DNA of 64,000 nt from JBBQVS01 sp963792705 (GCA_963792705.1 CAWBXD010000011.1:806001-870000); one strand, 5' to 3'; shown: positions 17,643-27,020, counted from the stretch's first letter. The notes: generated by a model not told the origin, from the letters alone. Numbers and translations are program-made.

Positions 17643-17663
17643 GGACGACCACAAGGGTCGTCC
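17643..17663 (+). terminator. Short GC-rich hairpin after the methyltransferase gene
   Basis: GGACGACC (17643-17650) pairs with GGTCGTCC (17656-17663) around a 5-nt loop. Only ATTT follows, so it is a weak terminator candidate. Confidence 0.5.
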
Positions 17664-17714
17664 ATTTACTTCATAATAACTCCGTTTTGTTCATGACAAC
17701 AAGGAAATTTCGTT

Positions 17715-19502
17715 ATGCAAACATCTATCGAGCAATTAACCGCGCACTACCCTCATCTGGCGGACGCCTTTGCACGTATTCCAGAGGGTGAGGCACATCT
17801 ACGCCGCTTACAAGACCTCAACACGACATGGCAAAACATGCTACTTTCAAGTGAGAACCGCGAGTATGCTGAGGTTGTCGTGACAGAAGAGCGTCCTACG
17901 CTTCCCCCGGTCGATACGTTTGATATTATCTATGCTGGCGGTGGCCTCAATTTGCTCAATGCGGCAGTGATGACGGTACGCTATGGCTTACGGGTGCTGG
18001 TCTTTGACCGCTTCACCGTGGGCGCAGTTCACCGCGAATGGAATATTTCGCGTGAAGAATTACATGAATTGCTTGCCGTAGGTTTGCTTACACCTGATGA
18101 ACTTGAAAGCGTGATACAGCGCGAGTATAGCGATGGGCTGGTACGCTTTCATCCGGCGAATATTCAGGTCAAACCAGCCGAACTCCATCTGAAAAATGTG
18201 CTGGATGTGGCGGTTGATGCCGAAAAGCTTACCGCACTCTGCATTCAGAAAATACGAACTCATCGGCCTCATGGCGCGTTCCCCAATGTCATTTTGCATA
18301 GCACAACATTTGTGCGTTGTGCCGTTCAACCATCACACGGCGTCACAGTCGATGTAATACAGAATGAAGGACTGCCGCAAAGTTACGAGGCGCGTCTTTT
18401 GATTGATGGCATGGGGTCAACATCACCTATTGCCTGTCAACTCAATTGTGGTCGGCCCTTCTCGCTTGTATGTCCAACAGTCGGCACCGTTGCGCGTGGC
18501 TATAAGCAAGGGACAGGTCTCAAGGAAATTGATACCACTGTTGGTGAGGTCCTGGTTTCGACGGAGGATGCCCGTAAGGGACATCAACTTATCTGGGAAG
18601 CGTTCCCCGGAGTGGACGATCAGGTTGCGATCTACCTTTTTTATTATGCCGAGACAGGGGATCGTGTCGATCTGCTTGAATTGTTCGACGACTTCTTTGG
18701 CTTACTTCCAAGTTATAAAGATACAGAAAACGTAGAGGTGCTCAAGCCTGTATATGGCTTCATTCCTGCTGGCTATAACATTGGATTGCCCTGGCAAAAA
18801 GAGCCGAAGGTATTAGCCTATGATCGTGTCCTCTCGCTCGGTGATGCCGCAGCGTTTCAATCACCGCTCACCTTCTGTGGCTTTGGCTCATATGTACGCA
18901 ATCTGCGCCGCATCACAAGCCTGTTGAATGTGGCCCTTGAGACCGATAGCGTGAGTGCGGTTGATCTCAATAATGTGCGTGCATCAGAGGCGGTGCCAGC
19001 CGTAGCACGTGCCTTTAGTAAGTTTATGATTGCTAAGCCTGCACAGTCGGAACCGGTATGGCAGGTTAATGAAACGCTGAATGTCTTTTGTAATGTGCTT
19101 GCAAAGCTAGGACCAGAAGTTACAAACGCGTTTTTCAAAGACCGTATTGGTTGGCTCGACTACACACGTGTCGTGCTCAATACGCCAGGATATTATCCAA
19201 AAATATATTCGCTTGCCCTTAGTACTCTTTCAGCAACCGAAATTGTTGGCTGGATTACGGCCTGGCTCAAGCTGGGTCAACAATCTGCAGCCGTAAGCTT
19301 CTACCGCCTCCTTCGACCAATCTTGAAGTCTCCATTCGGCATACTTGTCGGCCGCACCTTACCAAAAGCACAGTTGTATATGGCAATCTTCGATGAACGT
19401 ATGCAGCAGGTAGAGCGTGGAAAGGAAGAACATACAGTGTCGGTTGTGAAGAGTCGGAAGAACATTGGCAACCGACTAGGGAAGCTTTGGCCTCAAGGAT
19501 AA
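17715..19502 (+). CDS. FAD-dependent oxidoreductase, lycopene-cyclase-like
   Basis: The 595-residue protein has a dinucleotide-binding turn IIYAGGGLNLLNAAVM (about 75-90), a following acidic strand end VLVFDRF, and a second FAD contact RVLSLGDAAAFQSPLTFCGFGSY (about 375-400), the GD motif of the lycopene cyclase/GGR-type flavoproteins. The C-terminal 150 residues are helical with hydrophobic stretches, suggesting membrane association. Start ATG 17715 follows AAGGA by 9 nt. It stands alone with no other carotenoid gene in the window, so a carotenoid substrate is only a possibility. It could also be a geranylgeranyl reductase-like or other FAD monooxygenase-fold enzyme. Confidence 0.7.
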   Translation: MQTSIEQLTAHYPHLADAFARIPEGEAHLRRLQDLNTTWQNMLLSSENREYAEVVVTEERPTLPPVDTFDIIYAGGGLNLLNAAVMTVRYGLRVLVFDRFTVGAVHREWNISREELHELLAVGLLTPDELESVIQREYSDGLVRFHPANIQVKPAELHLKNVLDVAVDAEKLTALCIQKIRTHRPHGAFPNVILHSTTFVRCAVQPSHGVTVDVIQNEGLPQSYEARLLIDGMGSTSPIACQLNCGRPFSLVCPTVGTVARGYKQGTGLKEIDTTVGEVLVSTEDARKGHQLIWEAFPGVDDQVAIYLFYYAETGDRVDLLELFDDFFGLLPSYKDTENVEVLKPVYGFIPAGYNIGLPWQKEPKVLAYDRVLSLGDAAAFQSPLTFCGFGSYVRNLRRITSLLNVALETDSVSAVDLNNVRASEAVPAVARAFSKFMIAKPAQSEPVWQVNETLNVFCNVLAKLGPEVTNAFFKDRIGWLDYTRVVLNTPGYYPKIYSLALSTLSATEIVGWITAWLKLGQQSAAVSFYRLLRPILKSPFGILVGRTLPKAQLYMAIFDERMQQVERGKEEHTVSVVKSRKNIGNRLGKLWPQG

Positions 19503-19530
19503 TGTTTACTAGTACTTCATGTCCTGTTTG

Positions 19531-19559
19531 TTGACGAGAAAGGTAGCCTTCGTTAATAT
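19531..19559 (+). promoter_or_regulatory. Sigma-70-type promoter for the Ser/Thr kinase
   Basis: TTGACG (19531-19536), 17-nt spacer, TAATAT (19554-19559), about 35 nt before the kinase start. Confidence 0.7.
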
Positions 19560-19599
19560 ACTATGATTAGGGTCGTTATGTGGAAGGGGGAATACTTGT

Positions 19600-22041
19600 A
19601 TGGCAACGATACAGGGCAAACAAAAAACACCGCAAGAGAGTTTGGTTGGCAAGACACTATGTAATGATGAGTATTATGTTCATCGCATCATCGGACATGG
19701 TGGCATGGGGAAGGTCTATCTTGCCGCACACACAGAATTGACAGTGCCAGTAGCACTCAAACAGGCACGAGCAGATCAACCGCTACCAGAACTGGCTATT
19801 GACGAACTAGATGCGCTTTTGCAAGACTCAGCACATCACGCCTCCGCGTTCTCGTTACAGGATATTCCTGAAAGTGGGGGCGTACATACAGATCGTTTTT
19901 TACGTGAGGCATTGTTTCTTGCACGTTTAAATCATCCTGCTCTACCCTCGCTGTACGATTATTTTTTTGAAGACGGCTATTGGTATCTGGTAATGGACTA
20001 TATTCCGGGCCAGACACTTACTGCGTATCTTCGTCAACAAGGGCCGTTACCGCCGTTAGAAGCACTTAACTATGCAATTCAGTTGTGCGATGTATTCGAT
20101 TATTTGCACAAGCAATCTCCGCCGATTATCTATCGCGATTTAAAGCCTTCAAATATTCTTATCACTCCACAGGGCACGTTAATGCTGATAGACTTTGGCA
20201 TTGCACGCTATTTTAAAGAGGGACAGAGCAACGACACCACCGATTTTGGCTCACCAGGCTATGCCTCTCCTGAGCAATATAAAACAGAAGGACAGACAGA
20301 TGGACGTTCAGACCTGTTTAGCCTAGGTGTCTTGCTGTATGAGATGATCAGTGGTCAACGTCCTATCACAGCGAACGGAACAACGGCGTCCGATGTGTCG
20401 CGCAAAGATATGCCTCCACTTTCAGCAGTTCTCGGTGGGCTTATCACGCTCGCGACACGTACAGAGCCAATGTACCGCTTCCAGTCTGCACATACCTTCT
20501 TTCTTGCCTTGGAGCGGGCATATACTATTGAAGAGCAGCGTACATATCAACAACGTGTCATGCTCGAACAAGCAATGGATGCGGTAAATGAAAGCGATGC
20601 AACGCTATCTTTATCTAATGGTACAAATAGCAACAGACGCGATACGTCGGTCCCTATTGACGACGATGTGCAACAGGAAGAGGTTGTACCAGCATCGGAA
20701 GGACCACTTGTTGATTCGCTCGCTCCTGTAGAGCGGCAAAAGATACGTGAAGTGTTGCAGCAGATGCGACGTGAGCGCAGAGAGGACGCAGAACTAGAAA
20801 CGGATTTTGCAACCGTCGATGAACAATTGGAACAGCGTGCGTCTATGGAACTTTCAAAGTTTACGTTGCCAGTAATTTCTGACTCAGATGTGCCAGTATC
20901 GCCACAACCATTCCGCATTCCAGTCCGACGTATTATTCGCACAAGTTTTATTGTTGTCCTGCTTCTGTGTCTTTTGTTGGCCTCTCTGCTTGCCGCTCGT
21001 GCCATCTATCATGGACCAAGCACCATACAAGGGAAAACACCTATCTCTACAACATCCCCTGGCACTTCTATGACCACGACAACCACTCGTGTTGTTGCTC
21101 CAAATAGCTCGTGGCAGCAACTGCCTTCCCTACCAGCCGCACAAGCCGACAACACAGCGGCATATGTGCAAATACAGGGACATGCATATCTCTACGTCAA
21201 TGGTGGCTATCGTGGCGAAAAAGCGTCACCCCACTATGACCGTCATCTGTACCGCTATGATATCGAAGCGGCTCACTGGGAAACATCAGCAAACACACAA
21301 TTTCCAGGCATGGTCAACAATGCTGTTGCGGTCGATCCCTCTGGCCGCCTGTTTTATACCGTTGGCTACTCTACCAACACGTATACCGTAGCTTCGCTCC
21401 TCTACATGTATCAACCCGGCAATGACACAGTACAAAAGATTGTGCCGCCGCCACAGGTAACACTCGGCTTCGGTGGCAGTATTGTCGCGGACTCTCAGGA
21501 GCATCTCTATATCTCACAGGGCTTTACGCAAAGTGGAGAGACACAACAGGCAGGGACAGGTTGGTATCGTTACGACATCGCAACGGGCCAATGGCATGTG
21601 TTAGCTCCACTTCCAATAGGGCTTGGCTACGTTGTGCTTACAACAAGGAGCGACACGAGTATTGTACTTATTGGTGGTGCGACTGATGCAGGGCAACATC
21701 AGCAAACAAATGCAATATATATATATGACACTGCCTCAAATGTATGGGAACAGGCGACCGCAAACGCGCCCAGCGCATTTAGTGGGGCAGCAAGTACAAC
21801 AGTGCGACCTGGGCAGATCGCTATTATCGGAGGTTATGATCCAACTCATAACAAGGGGCTAGATCGGGCGTGGCTTGTTGATGTACATACAATGAAATGG
21901 ACACAATTAACGCAACTTCCAACAGGTGGTTCTGTGCTAGGCACCGCCGCGAGCGATGGGCAAGGCCACGTGTTTCTCGTGAGAGGTGCAAGCGACCCAA
22001 GTCAGCCCACGGACGATTTTTGGGAGTTGACAGTTGAGTAG
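19600..22041 (+). CDS. Membrane Ser/Thr protein kinase with extracytoplasmic Kelch-like propeller
   Basis: The 813-residue protein begins with a PknB-type kinase domain (about 18-310). The Gly loop is GHGGMGKVY, the catalytic Lys is in VALKQ, the catalytic loop is YRDLKPSN (Tyr replaces the usual His), followed by DFG and SPGYASPEQY. A linker with acidic and Arg-rich parts leads to one membrane helix (about 447-470). The outside part (about 505-813) has repeated Kelch-like blades with GG and Y-D elements (YVNGGYRG, VLIGGATD, IIGGYD). This resembles PknB-like receptors that sense an extracellular ligand. ATG follows AAGGGGG. The TAG stop (22039-22041) is the first triplet of a palindromic element. 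Confidence 0.9.
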   Translation: MATIQGKQKTPQESLVGKTLCNDEYYVHRIIGHGGMGKVYLAAHTELTVPVALKQARADQPLPELAIDELDALLQDSAHHASAFSLQDIPESGGVHTDRFLREALFLARLNHPALPSLYDYFFEDGYWYLVMDYIPGQTLTAYLRQQGPLPPLEALNYAIQLCDVFDYLHKQSPPIIYRDLKPSNILITPQGTLMLIDFGIARYFKEGQSNDTTDFGSPGYASPEQYKTEGQTDGRSDLFSLGVLLYEMISGQRPITANGTTASDVSRKDMPPLSAVLGGLITLATRTEPMYRFQSAHTFFLALERAYTIEEQRTYQQRVMLEQAMDAVNESDATLSLSNGTNSNRRDTSVPIDDDVQQEEVVPASEGPLVDSLAPVERQKIREVLQQMRRERREDAELETDFATVDEQLEQRASMELSKFTLPVISDSDVPVSPQPFRIPVRRIIRTSFIVVLLLCLLLASLLAARAIYHGPSTIQGKTPISTTSPGTSMTTTTTRVVAPNSSWQQLPSLPAAQADNTAAYVQIQGHAYLYVNGGYRGEKASPHYDRHLYRYDIEAAHWETSANTQFPGMVNNAVAVDPSGRLFYTVGYSTNTYTVASLLYMYQPGNDTVQKIVPPPQVTLGFGGSIVADSQEHLYISQGFTQSGETQQAGTGWYRYDIATGQWHVLAPLPIGLGYVVLTTRSDTSIVLIGGATDAGQHQQTNAIYIYDTASNVWEQATANAPSAFSGAASTTVRPGQIAIIGGYDPTHNKGLDRAWLVDVHTMKWTQLTQLPTGGSVLGTAASDGQGHVFLVRGASDPSQPTDDFWELTVE

Positions 22042-22140
22042 GGACCGATTCATTGCGTCTATGTCCCCATCGACCAACAATGGGGACATGGAAAATGGTT
22101 CAATCAATGGCGATATCACCATTGGGAACGAGGACGCGAT
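22039..22140. repeat. Degenerate multi-arm TAGGGACC element
   Basis: It starts with TAGGGACCGATTCATTGCG and has an internal 10-bp hairpin (22061-22070 with 22080-22089) and a second around GATATC with flanking GGTTC/GAAC. The right outer arm GGACGCGATTATGCGG is decayed. It looks like an eroded version of the multi-arm class. Confidence 0.55.
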
Positions 22141-22175
22141 TATGCGGTTTCACTAAATAACCAGGATATGTTGCC

Positions 22176-22246
22176 TGTAGGGACCGATTTATCACGTCCT
22201 TGCCAGGAGTTGATTGCTACGAGGACGTGATAAATCGGTCCCTACA
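22176..22246. repeat. TAGGGACC palindrome, simple class, copy 2
   Basis: Perfect 25-bp arms at 22176-22200 and 22222-22246 with a 21-nt loop, in the convergent gap between the kinase and the phosphorylase gene. Confidence 0.9.
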
Positions 22247-22267
22247 CCTATCCGTACCAATTTGTTA

Positions 22268-22290
22268 AATCGCATCATCGGTCCCTACAC
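22268..22290. repeat. Right-half fragment of a TAGGGACC palindrome
   Basis: AAATCGCATCATCGGTCCCT and the following bases match the right arm of the family without a matching left arm nearby. It ends 11 nt before the phosphorylase stop. Confidence 0.6.
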
Positions 22291-22300
22291 AACGTTTTTA

Positions 22301-23608
22301 TTATGGACGTATTACGTCGAAAATCAAGGGTTCCACGGTAACAGGCTCTTCGCTCCATTGGTAACAAGCTTGCAATATCTCTTGCATAGTGATGGCCTCT
22401 TGTTCTGTTCGGGCATGTATTGCGATCAGGGGATCGCCCTTATGCAGATAGTCGCCGACTTTTGCTTGTAAGACGAGACCTGTACGATGATCAATTTTGT
22501 CACCTTTTTTGAAGCGTCCCGCGCCGAGATGCATACTGGCGAGGCCAATTTGCTCAGGGTGAATACCTGCAATATAGCCACTACGCGGACTGGTAAGCAT
22601 CTGTTGAACAGGAGCTTGCGGCAACAAATGCGGCTGCTCTATCTGGCGTGCATCACCGCCCTGTGCAGCAATCACTTCTGCGAGTTTTGCAACGGCGGCT
22701 CCAGAACGGATCGCATCTTGCACTATCATATCGGCTTGTGAAAAGCTATCGGTCCTCCCTGTCATGAGCAAGAGTTCCGCCGCTTCGTGATAGCACAAAT
22801 CGGATACATCTTGCGGACCCTCGCCGTGTAGAATGGCAATAGCTTCTTGCAGTTCTAAGGCATTGCCAACCGCACGGCCTAGGGGTTGCTCCATTCTGGT
22901 AATTGCCGCGACGGTATGCATATTGGCAGCCCGTCCGATGTTGACCATTGTTTCCGCAAGTACACGGGCCTGCTCTATTGTTTTCATAAAGGCACCTGAC
23001 CCAACCTTTACATCGAGGAGTAGGTGTGATGCACCTATAGCAAGTTTCTTGCTCATAATACTTGCCGCGATTAAGGGGATACTTTCAATCGTGCCCGTCA
23101 CATCGCGCAGAGCGTACATTTTGCCATCCGCTGGCGCAAGCTCGGCCGATTGGCCCGCAAGAACGATAGAATGCTGTTTAAGAATTTGCACGAAGTCATG
23201 TTGCGAAAGTTCGGAACGGAAGCCTGTTATCGACTCTAGCTTATCAACAGTGCCCCCAGTATGCCCTAAGCCTCTTCCAGTCATCTTACCTACAGCAACA
23301 CCACATGCAGCAACAAGTGGTGCAACCGCTAGCGTCACTTTGTCACCAACACCACCTGTACTATGCTTATCGACAACAGGTGAAACGATGTCACGCGCAT
23401 GCAGTTCCTCACCCGAATGCATCATAGCAATCGTCAAATCGCTGGTCTCGCGCGTGGACATTCCACGCCAGTAGACCGCCATCAACCACGCGGACATTTG
23501 ATAATCCGGTACTTCACCATGTGTATAGGCATAAATGAAATCATTAATTTCTTCTGTACACAGCACGTATCCATCGCGCTTCTTTTTGATAATTTCTACC
23601 GCTTGCAT
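22301..23608 (-). CDS. pdp: Pyrimidine-nucleoside (thymidine) phosphorylase
   Basis: The 435-residue enzyme performs phosphorolysis of uridine/thymidine nucleosides in salvage. The family signature KMTGRGLGHTGGTVDKLES lies at about 107-125, preceded by the phosphate-binding KHSTGGVGDKVTLAVAPL at about 80-97. The length and the C-terminal PYNP domain (LTSPRSGYIAGI onward) are normal. Pdp and DeoA cannot be separated with certainty from sequence alone. The gene sits 10 nt downstream of the zinc-ribbon gene on the same strand, so the two are probably cotranscribed with rho. Confidence 0.93.
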   Translation of the reverse strand: MQAVEIIKKKRDGYVLCTEEINDFIYAYTHGEVPDYQMSAWLMAVYWRGMSTRETSDLTIAMMHSGEELHARDIVSPVVDKHSTGGVGDKVTLAVAPLVAACGVAVGKMTGRGLGHTGGTVDKLESITGFRSELSQHDFVQILKQHSIVLAGQSAELAPADGKMYALRDVTGTIESIPLIAASIMSKKLAIGASHLLLDVKVGSGAFMKTIEQARVLAETMVNIGRAANMHTVAAITRMEQPLGRAVGNALELQEAIAILHGEGPQDVSDLCYHEAAELLLMTGRTDSFSQADMIVQDAIRSGAAVAKLAEVIAAQGGDARQIEQPHLLPQAPVQQMLTSPRSGYIAGIHPEQIGLASMHLGAGRFKKGDKIDHRTGLVLQAKVGDYLHKGDPLIAIHARTEQEAITMQEILQACYQWSEEPVTVEPLIFDVIRP

Positions 23609-23618
23609 ACTCTATTTC

Positions 23619-24302
23619 TCATTCCGATAACACGATACGTACTGAGTCACTTTCAAATCCATTGCCCGTTTCAATTTGAAAACGATTGAGAGTCTGGCTA
23701 CCGAGACGCACACCACGATCAAACTGTAGTTGACCATTGGTGAACGCATAAGGAGTCGTATCTTGCTCTAAAACACCTTGTACGACGAATGTATCAAGGG
23801 TGCCAGTAGATTGCTCGTTAAATGCCTTTAAAAGAGTGGCAACCTGCTCCCATGCGGCACAACGCTGATAGACGATACGGATGGTTTTCTTCCGTCCAAC
23901 GATCACGGCATCGCCAACTAATGTGTATGGCATAGCCTCGGCTTGCAGTTCCCTGAGATGAGTCATGGTATGTGGAGGGAAGTGTGCTGGCGGTTCTACG
24001 ACCTGCTGCGGAGGTTGCGGGGCTACACGTGGCGGTTGAGCAGGTATTGGTCGTGGAACCGAGAGAGGCGGTTGCTGCGGAGGTCGAGCAGGTTGATAGG
24101 GTGGTGGTGCTGGTCTTGCAGTCCCCTGTGTTGATGGTACAGGGCGTGCTACGGGACGTGATGCTGGTAGATAGGGCGATTTTTGCGGCTGTGGTGGTTG
24201 TACTGGCTGTTGACGTGCTTGTGCTGGTGGTAGATCGCGCCCACATTGAGCACAAAAACTCGCCTTCTCGCCGTTCAGACCTCCACAATAAGGACAACGC
24301 AT
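23619..24302 (-). CDS. Zinc-ribbon, proline-rich protein of unknown function
   Basis: The 227-residue protein begins MRCPYCGGLNGEKASFCAQCG, a two-CxxC zinc ribbon. A Pro/Gln/Ala-rich linker spans about residues 28-115. The folded C-terminal 115 residues have no family I recognise. ATG 24302 is preferred because GGAGGG lies 7 nt upstream; that RBS overlaps a more distal in-frame ATG at 24317. The zinc-ribbon plus disordered linker layout is common in Chloroflexota proteins that attach a sensor or membrane-facing domain. It sits between rho and pdp on the same strand. Confidence 0.75.
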   Translation of the reverse strand: MRCPYCGGLNGEKASFCAQCGRDLPPAQARQQPVQPPQPQKSPYLPASRPVARPVPSTQGTARPAPPPYQPARPPQQPPLSVPRPIPAQPPRVAPQPPQQVVEPPAHFPPHTMTHLRELQAEAMPYTLVGDAVIVGRKKTIRIVYQRCAAWEQVATLLKAFNEQSTGTLDTFVVQGVLEQDTTPYAFTNGQLQFDRGVRLGSQTLNRFQIETGNGFESDSVRIVLSE

Positions 24303-24360
24303 AATTGCACCCTCCATTCTTTGTAAATGGTATCTACTTGCTTTACATGCTCTGCTTTAA

Positions 24361-25266
24361 TTATGATTGTTTAACGATGGCTTCGACTAGATGAGCATTG
24401 GTATTCGTCTTCTCGAAGAGGCGCACAACTTGCTCAGCTCCATCGCGACGTGGTAGGTCTGCCATGCGGCGACGCACGGTTGACATAGCGTGAAGTTCAT
24501 CAGGCGAGAGCAAACGTTCTTCCTGGCGTGTACTGGATGCCATCAGGTCAATCGCGGGGAAAATACGACGCTCCGCGAGTTCGCGCGAAAGACGCACTTC
24601 CAGATTGCCTGTACTCTTAAATTCCTCGTAGACAACCTCATCGAGACGGCTACCAGTTTCCACAAGACAACTGGCAATGATAGTAAGGCTGCCGCCCTCT
24701 TCAAGCGTTCTCGCACAACCGAAAACGCGACGACCAATTTCTAACGCCTGTGCATCGACTCCACCAGACATGGTGCGTCCACCGCCCCGTGGGTTGCTCC
24801 ACATATCGCTATTAAGGTTGTGGGCACGTGCAAGGCGTGTGAGCGAGTCAAGGAGGATAATCACATCGCGTCCCTGCTCGACCTGCCGTTTTGCGTCTTG
24901 TAGTGCCTGCTCGACGATGCGTCCATGTTTGCCCGATGCCTGATCGAAACTCGATGCATAGAGTTTAACGTTCGGCCCCTGCACCTCTGTGCGCCACTCA
25001 GTAACCTCTTCGGGTCGCTCATCGACAAGACACAAGAAGAGACTGGCCTGTGGGTAGTTCTTGATGACGGCGGCGGCGATCTCACGTAAAATGGTAGTTT
25101 TACCAGCCTGTGGAGGGGCCACAATAAGGGCACGTTGTCCAAAGCCAATGGGGACAAACAGATCCATCAAGCGTGGAGCAATTGGGGTAGCTCCCGTTTC
25201 CAGAGTAATACGCTTATGTGGATAAATCGGTGTTAACTTTTCAAAAGGGGTTCGTGTTGATGCCAC
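24361..25266 (-). CDS. rho: Rho-like transcription terminator lacking the N-terminal RNA-binding domain
   Basis: The 301-residue frame carries the Rho ATPase core: PFEKLTPIYPHKRITLETG, Walker A APPQAGKTT, LVDERPEEVTEW, SLTRLARAHN, and GSLTIIASCLVETGSRLDEVVYEEFK. Full Rho is about 400-430 residues with an N-terminal cold-shock-type RNA-binding domain; this part is absent. The open frame continues upstream to a stop at 25387-25389 and encodes CDVLVKHKDMIWPPREG, which resembles the last strand of that RNA-binding domain. GTG 25266 has GAGGG 7 nt upstream; ATG at 25305 is an alternative. It could be a functional short Rho or a truncated copy. Primary RNA binding should be weakened. Confidence 0.82.
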   Translation of the reverse strand: MASTRTPFEKLTPIYPHKRITLETGATPIAPRLMDLFVPIGFGQRALIVAPPQAGKTTILREIAAAVIKNYPQASLFLCLVDERPEEVTEWRTEVQGPNVKLYASSFDQASGKHGRIVEQALQDAKRQVEQGRDVIILLDSLTRLARAHNLNSDMWSNPRGGGRTMSGGVDAQALEIGRRVFGCARTLEEGGSLTIIASCLVETGSRLDEVVYEEFKSTGNLEVRLSRELAERRIFPAIDLMASSTRQEERLLSPDELHAMSTVRRRMADLPRRDGAEQVVRLFEKTNTNAHLVEAIVKQS

Positions 25267-25370
25267 TCTTCGTCCCTCGCTCCCTTCGCGTGGAGGCCAT
25301 ATCATCCTTGTGCTTCACCAGCACATCACATCTACTGTACCACACGAGGTCAAATGGAACGCAACTGTTT

Positions 25371-26033
25371 TTAAACAATCTTCTTCACAAAATTATCGAC
25401 GTTCATCTCAAATTCCTTGAAGGGGCCACGATTGTCCACTATCTTGAATTTTCCTTCCACTGATGAACCTTGCTTATTCACTACCTTGAATTTTCCTTCC
25501 ATCAAGTCCTCGTTAGGAATAGGAAAATGCTGATGAGTGTAGTATCGCTGTAACATCTCTTTGGAAATATAATGGTCATCAGAAGATTTAGGATCAATCA
25601 TGCGGTTCTCAATACGTTCTATACAACGCTCTAACTCCAATTTTATGAAAAGGAAATGTGCATCTTGTAACACTTCCAAAGAAAATTTCGCTAACGCCTC
25701 TATATAATTTGTCCGTGCAAACTCTATTAAGAGTAGCTGATTACTTCTTACATATGTTATATGATGCTGTAGTCGCTTATCCAATTCTTCTAATGCGATA
25801 TCAAGCATAAAGCTCTCTAAAACATCAAAGCCTTCATGACCTTGATAGAAAGTCCTCATGAAGTATTTACTATAACGTCCATCCTTTGACATTTCATCAA
25901 GAATATCAAAGTCTTTGAAACGATAAGCCGAAAAACCCTTATCCTCTATCTCTTTTACAAAAGTTTCAATATACTTAGCTGCACTCGATTTGCCACATCC
26001 TGGACGACCAAGTAAGAAGAGCTTTACAATCAT
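25371..26033 (-). CDS. P-loop kinase-like protein, paralogue A
   Basis: The 220-residue protein opens with a strand and Walker A: MIVKLFLLGRPGCGKSSAAK. It has LLLIEFARTNY and FLFIKLE strands, then SSDDHYIS, all shared with the next gene. The fold is probably a nucleoside/nucleotide-kinase-like P-loop NTPase. I recognise no named family. A direct peptide duplication EGKFKVVN / EGKFKIVD lies near residues 178-197. ATG 26033 has GGAG 8 nt upstream. The 3' end abuts the truncated rho. Base composition is clearly AT-richer than the flanking core genes. Confidence 0.7.
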   Translation of the reverse strand: MIVKLFLLGRPGCGKSSAAKYIETFVKEIEDKGFSAYRFKDFDILDEMSKDGRYSKYFMRTFYQGHEGFDVLESFMLDIALEELDKRLQHHITYVRSNQLLLIEFARTNYIEALAKFSLEVLQDAHFLFIKLELERCIERIENRMIDPKSSDDHYISKEMLQRYYTHQHFPIPNEDLMEGKFKVVNKQGSSVEGKFKIVDNRGPFKEFEMNVDNFVKKIV

Positions 26034-26273
26034 ATATATACTCCGCTTGACGACAAGCTCAAATTGAAATATAGATATACATAAATATACGATATGACAC
26101 ACTTTAGTATAGCATATGCAAGTGACAGACTAATTGGTTATGAGTTTACAACAACTTTGTAAAACAATATAAAAGTGGGTGATTTTCAATAGTTTTTGAA
26201 TAATCACCCTAAGATGACAGAGTTTTAGTTACATTCGAGGAGTTTTGTAGCTAAAGGAAAGAAGACAAAATAG

Positions 26274-27020
26274 CTAGTTTCTGTTAGCACAAGTAGGAAG
26301 AGTATGCTCTATCTTTTGTTTCTTCTCGACTAATTGAGGCTCTAAATCCTTTTGTTCGATAATTTTAAGTGTATCTTGTTCTATTTCAGTATGAAAGGAT
26401 ATCAATGATGTTTTTTCACCATTATACACTTTCTTCATTTTTTGGGCGTTTACATTGTAGTATTCTTCCGACTGATCACGTATCATGTTTAACTCATCAG
26501 CACTACAATATTCCCTACCTATATGATAGTAAGTATCATAAATATAGTCTGAAACATAGTGGTCGTCACTTGATGACCTATTAATAAATCTTTGCCAGAC
26601 GCGTTCTTTACACACAGAAATCTCTGCATCTATAAACAAAAAATAAGCATCCTGCAAAAATGCGGACGAGAACTGCTTAAATGCATTGAGATAATCTGCC
26701 CGTGCAAACTCAATAAGAATAAGTTCCTTCTCAGAAAATGTCGCTTCTTGTGAAATACGCAGTTCTAGTTCTCGTAATGATGTATCAAAAACAGTAAGAT
26801 CATGTATATCGAACCCACCATGCTCAGTTCGACTAAATTGAGGGCCGTCAGGAGCTTTTTCAAACCATGCACGAAGGATGTGGTAATCGTTGAAGCCTTT
26901 GACAGTATACTCTTTATCTCTTGCTAACATCTGTATACAACGGGCAGCAGCCGACTTACCACTTCCAGGCAATCCTAATACAAAAACTTTCACACCCATA
27001 AAATGTACTTCCCATCGCAT
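26274..27020 (-). CDS. P-loop kinase-like protein, paralogue B
   Basis: The 248-residue protein has Walker A LGLPGSGKSAAARCI (about 14-28), LILIEFARADY, FLFIDAEISVCKERV and SSSDDHYVSDYIYDTYY. These motifs align one to one with paralogue A, so the two are a diverged tandem duplication. ATG 27020 has GAGGAG 8 nt upstream; ATG 26999 is an alternative. The C-terminal 70 residues differ from paralogue A. Function is unknown; an adenylate- or polynucleotide-kinase-like activity on a small substrate is a guess. Confidence 0.7.
   Translation of the reverse strand: MRWEVHFMGVKVFVLGLPGSGKSAAARCIQMLARDKEYTVKGFNDYHILRAWFEKAPDGPQFSRTEHGGFDIHDLTVFDTSLRELELRISQEATFSEKELILIEFARADYLNAFKQFSSAFLQDAYFLFIDAEISVCKERVWQRFINRSSSDDHYVSDYIYDTYYHIGREYCSADELNMIRDQSEEYYNVNAQKMKKVYNGEKTSLISFHTEIEQDTLKIIEQKDLEPQLVEKKQKIEHTLPTCANRN

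Noticed and set aside
22833..23474. 213-residue plus-strand frame
   Set aside because: It lies fully antisense to the pyrimidine-nucleoside phosphorylase gene, which has clear family motifs.
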